From SKPS01 sp964469215 (lineage in GTDB: Bacteria; Bacteroidota; Bacteroidia; Bacteroidales; SKPS01): a stretch of 64,000 nucleotides of DNA. Both the position numbers and the translations under genes were made by a program. Each line of letters begins with the position of its first letter. The first letter of the stretch is position 1. Shown here in pieces: positions 63,596-64,000 of the stretch. The DNA lies in contig CAYXYB010000001.1 of NCBI GenBank assembly GCA_964469215.1, positions 372,001 through 436,000 on the forward strand, read 5' to 3'. Under the pieces are notes generated by a model. The model made no database searches. It worked only from the letters and a program-made list of their open reading frames with translations, and was not told the DNA's origin.

Positions 63596-64000
63596 TCAGG
63601 GTTCAATATTATTTTCAGTCAGAAATTTCATCAGCACTTCAATAAACTCATCAGGGTGTGTTTCCATGGGGCAGTGTGCAGCACCTTTAACAAAGACAAT
63701 TTTTACATCCGGCATCTTCTCAACAACAGGAAGGTAAGTACCTGAAGGCACCCACTTATCACGGTCGCCCCAGAATGCCAAAACGGGAACCGAGATAATA
63801 CCCGATTCAACAGGGAAGAGTTCCCTGTAGCATGCAGCAGATTTCAGGATGGCTCTTGATGTACCCTTTATTTTCAGAGGCCTGAGATAACCCATGGTCT
63901 CTTCCTTTGTTGGTTTTCTTCCGTATGCTGATGCAACAAACCTTTTAAGCATAACACGATTCACCAATACAGGTTTTAATGTTATCAGGAGAAGGCCACG
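63596..64000 (-). CDS. alpha/beta hydrolase, C-terminal part (runs off window)
   Basis: The reading frame is open to the last base of the window, so the 5' part is missing. The visible 135 residues end an alpha/beta-hydrolase fold: VPVLAFWGDRDKWVPSGTYL supplies the acidic residue and GAAHCPMETHPDEFIEVLMK the catalytic histidine. The nucleophile and oxyanion region lie outside the window. Substrate unknown. Confidence 0.85.
   Translation of the reverse strand, partial: RGLLLITLKPVLVNRVMLKRFVASAYGRKPTKEETMGYLRPLKIKGTSRAILKSAACYRELFPVESGIISVPVLAFWGDRDKWVPSGTYLPVVEKMPDVKIVFVKGAAHCPMETHPDEFIEVLMKFLTENNIEP

Noticed and set aside
1..64000. CRISPR arrays, prophage or defence island
   Set aside because: No regularly spaced repeats, phage structural genes or recognisable defence genes were seen.

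Overview
The window is about 64 kb of a Bacteroidota chromosome, probably a Bacteroidales-like, non-Bacteroides lineage. The signs are type IX secretion (T9SS) sorting tails on secreted proteins, recurrent TAnnTTTG promoter boxes, an OMP_b-brl_3 TonB receptor, an RprX/RprY-like two-component pair, the long form of IspG, and the MreB-MreC-MreD cluster. Nearly all genes are single-copy housekeeping or envelope genes. There is no prophage, CRISPR array, plasmid or intact insertion sequence. One tRNA (Ala, GGC) is present.

Layout. 1-3.1 kb is a graveyard of mobile debris (a four-helix S23-type fragment, an IS4-type transposase fragment, an internally deleted ISL3 transposase) around a WG-repeat/zinc-finger lipoprotein-like secreted protein, ending at tRNA-Ala. 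3.2-9.8 kb carries thpR, a fructosamine-kinase-like gene, a DUF4139 protein, Hsp20 and a TonB-dependent receptor. 9.8-12.1 kb is a four-gene envelope operon on the minus strand (cytochrome c lipoprotein, OB-fold protein, YceI, DUF5777 barrel). 12.5-15.1 kb is a histidine kinase/response regulator/lipoprotein operon. 15.4-19.5 kb has a DUF1573 protein, a strongly degenerate NtrC-family regulator with a palindrome at its predicted start site, and an MlaE-MlaF-CvpA operon.

19.5-27.5 kb holds glycolysis and isoprenoid genes (pgk, gapA, ispG), an omega-amidase, a PHP phosphatase, lpxH and a T9SS cargo protein. 27.5-31.9 kb is a two-gene minus-strand operon whose products look like a TlpA thioredoxin and an M1 peptidase but have both lost catalytic residues. 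32-43.9 kb continues with mazG, a phosphofructokinase of probable PPi type, a hydroxyacid dehydrogenase with thiL, fhs, a polyprenyl synthase, a second T9SS cargo, an ABC-F protein and an AbgT transporter. 43.9-50 kb has glnS, asd, a serine peptidase and purF. 50.3-55.6 kb has purH, mreBCD and a U32 protein. The last 9 kb has an LPS-type glycosyltransferase, two large surface or secreted proteins, a STAS/HATPase-GNAT partner-switching pair, a VanX-type dipeptidase and a truncated alpha/beta hydrolase.

How the genes fit together. PPi-type PFK, GapA and Pgk supply glycolysis, Fhs feeds one-carbon units to PurH, and PurF starts purine synthesis. LpxH, the WaaE-like glycosyltransferase, MlaEF, MreBCD, the polyprenyl synthase and IspG serve envelope construction. 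The parts most worth follow-up are the degenerate NtrC-like regulator with its operator-like palindrome, the cytochrome/OB/YceI/DUF5777 operon, the dead-enzyme pair (TlpA-like plus M1-like), and the anti-sigma/acetyltransferase fusion. I did not find an unmistakable new defence or mobile system.
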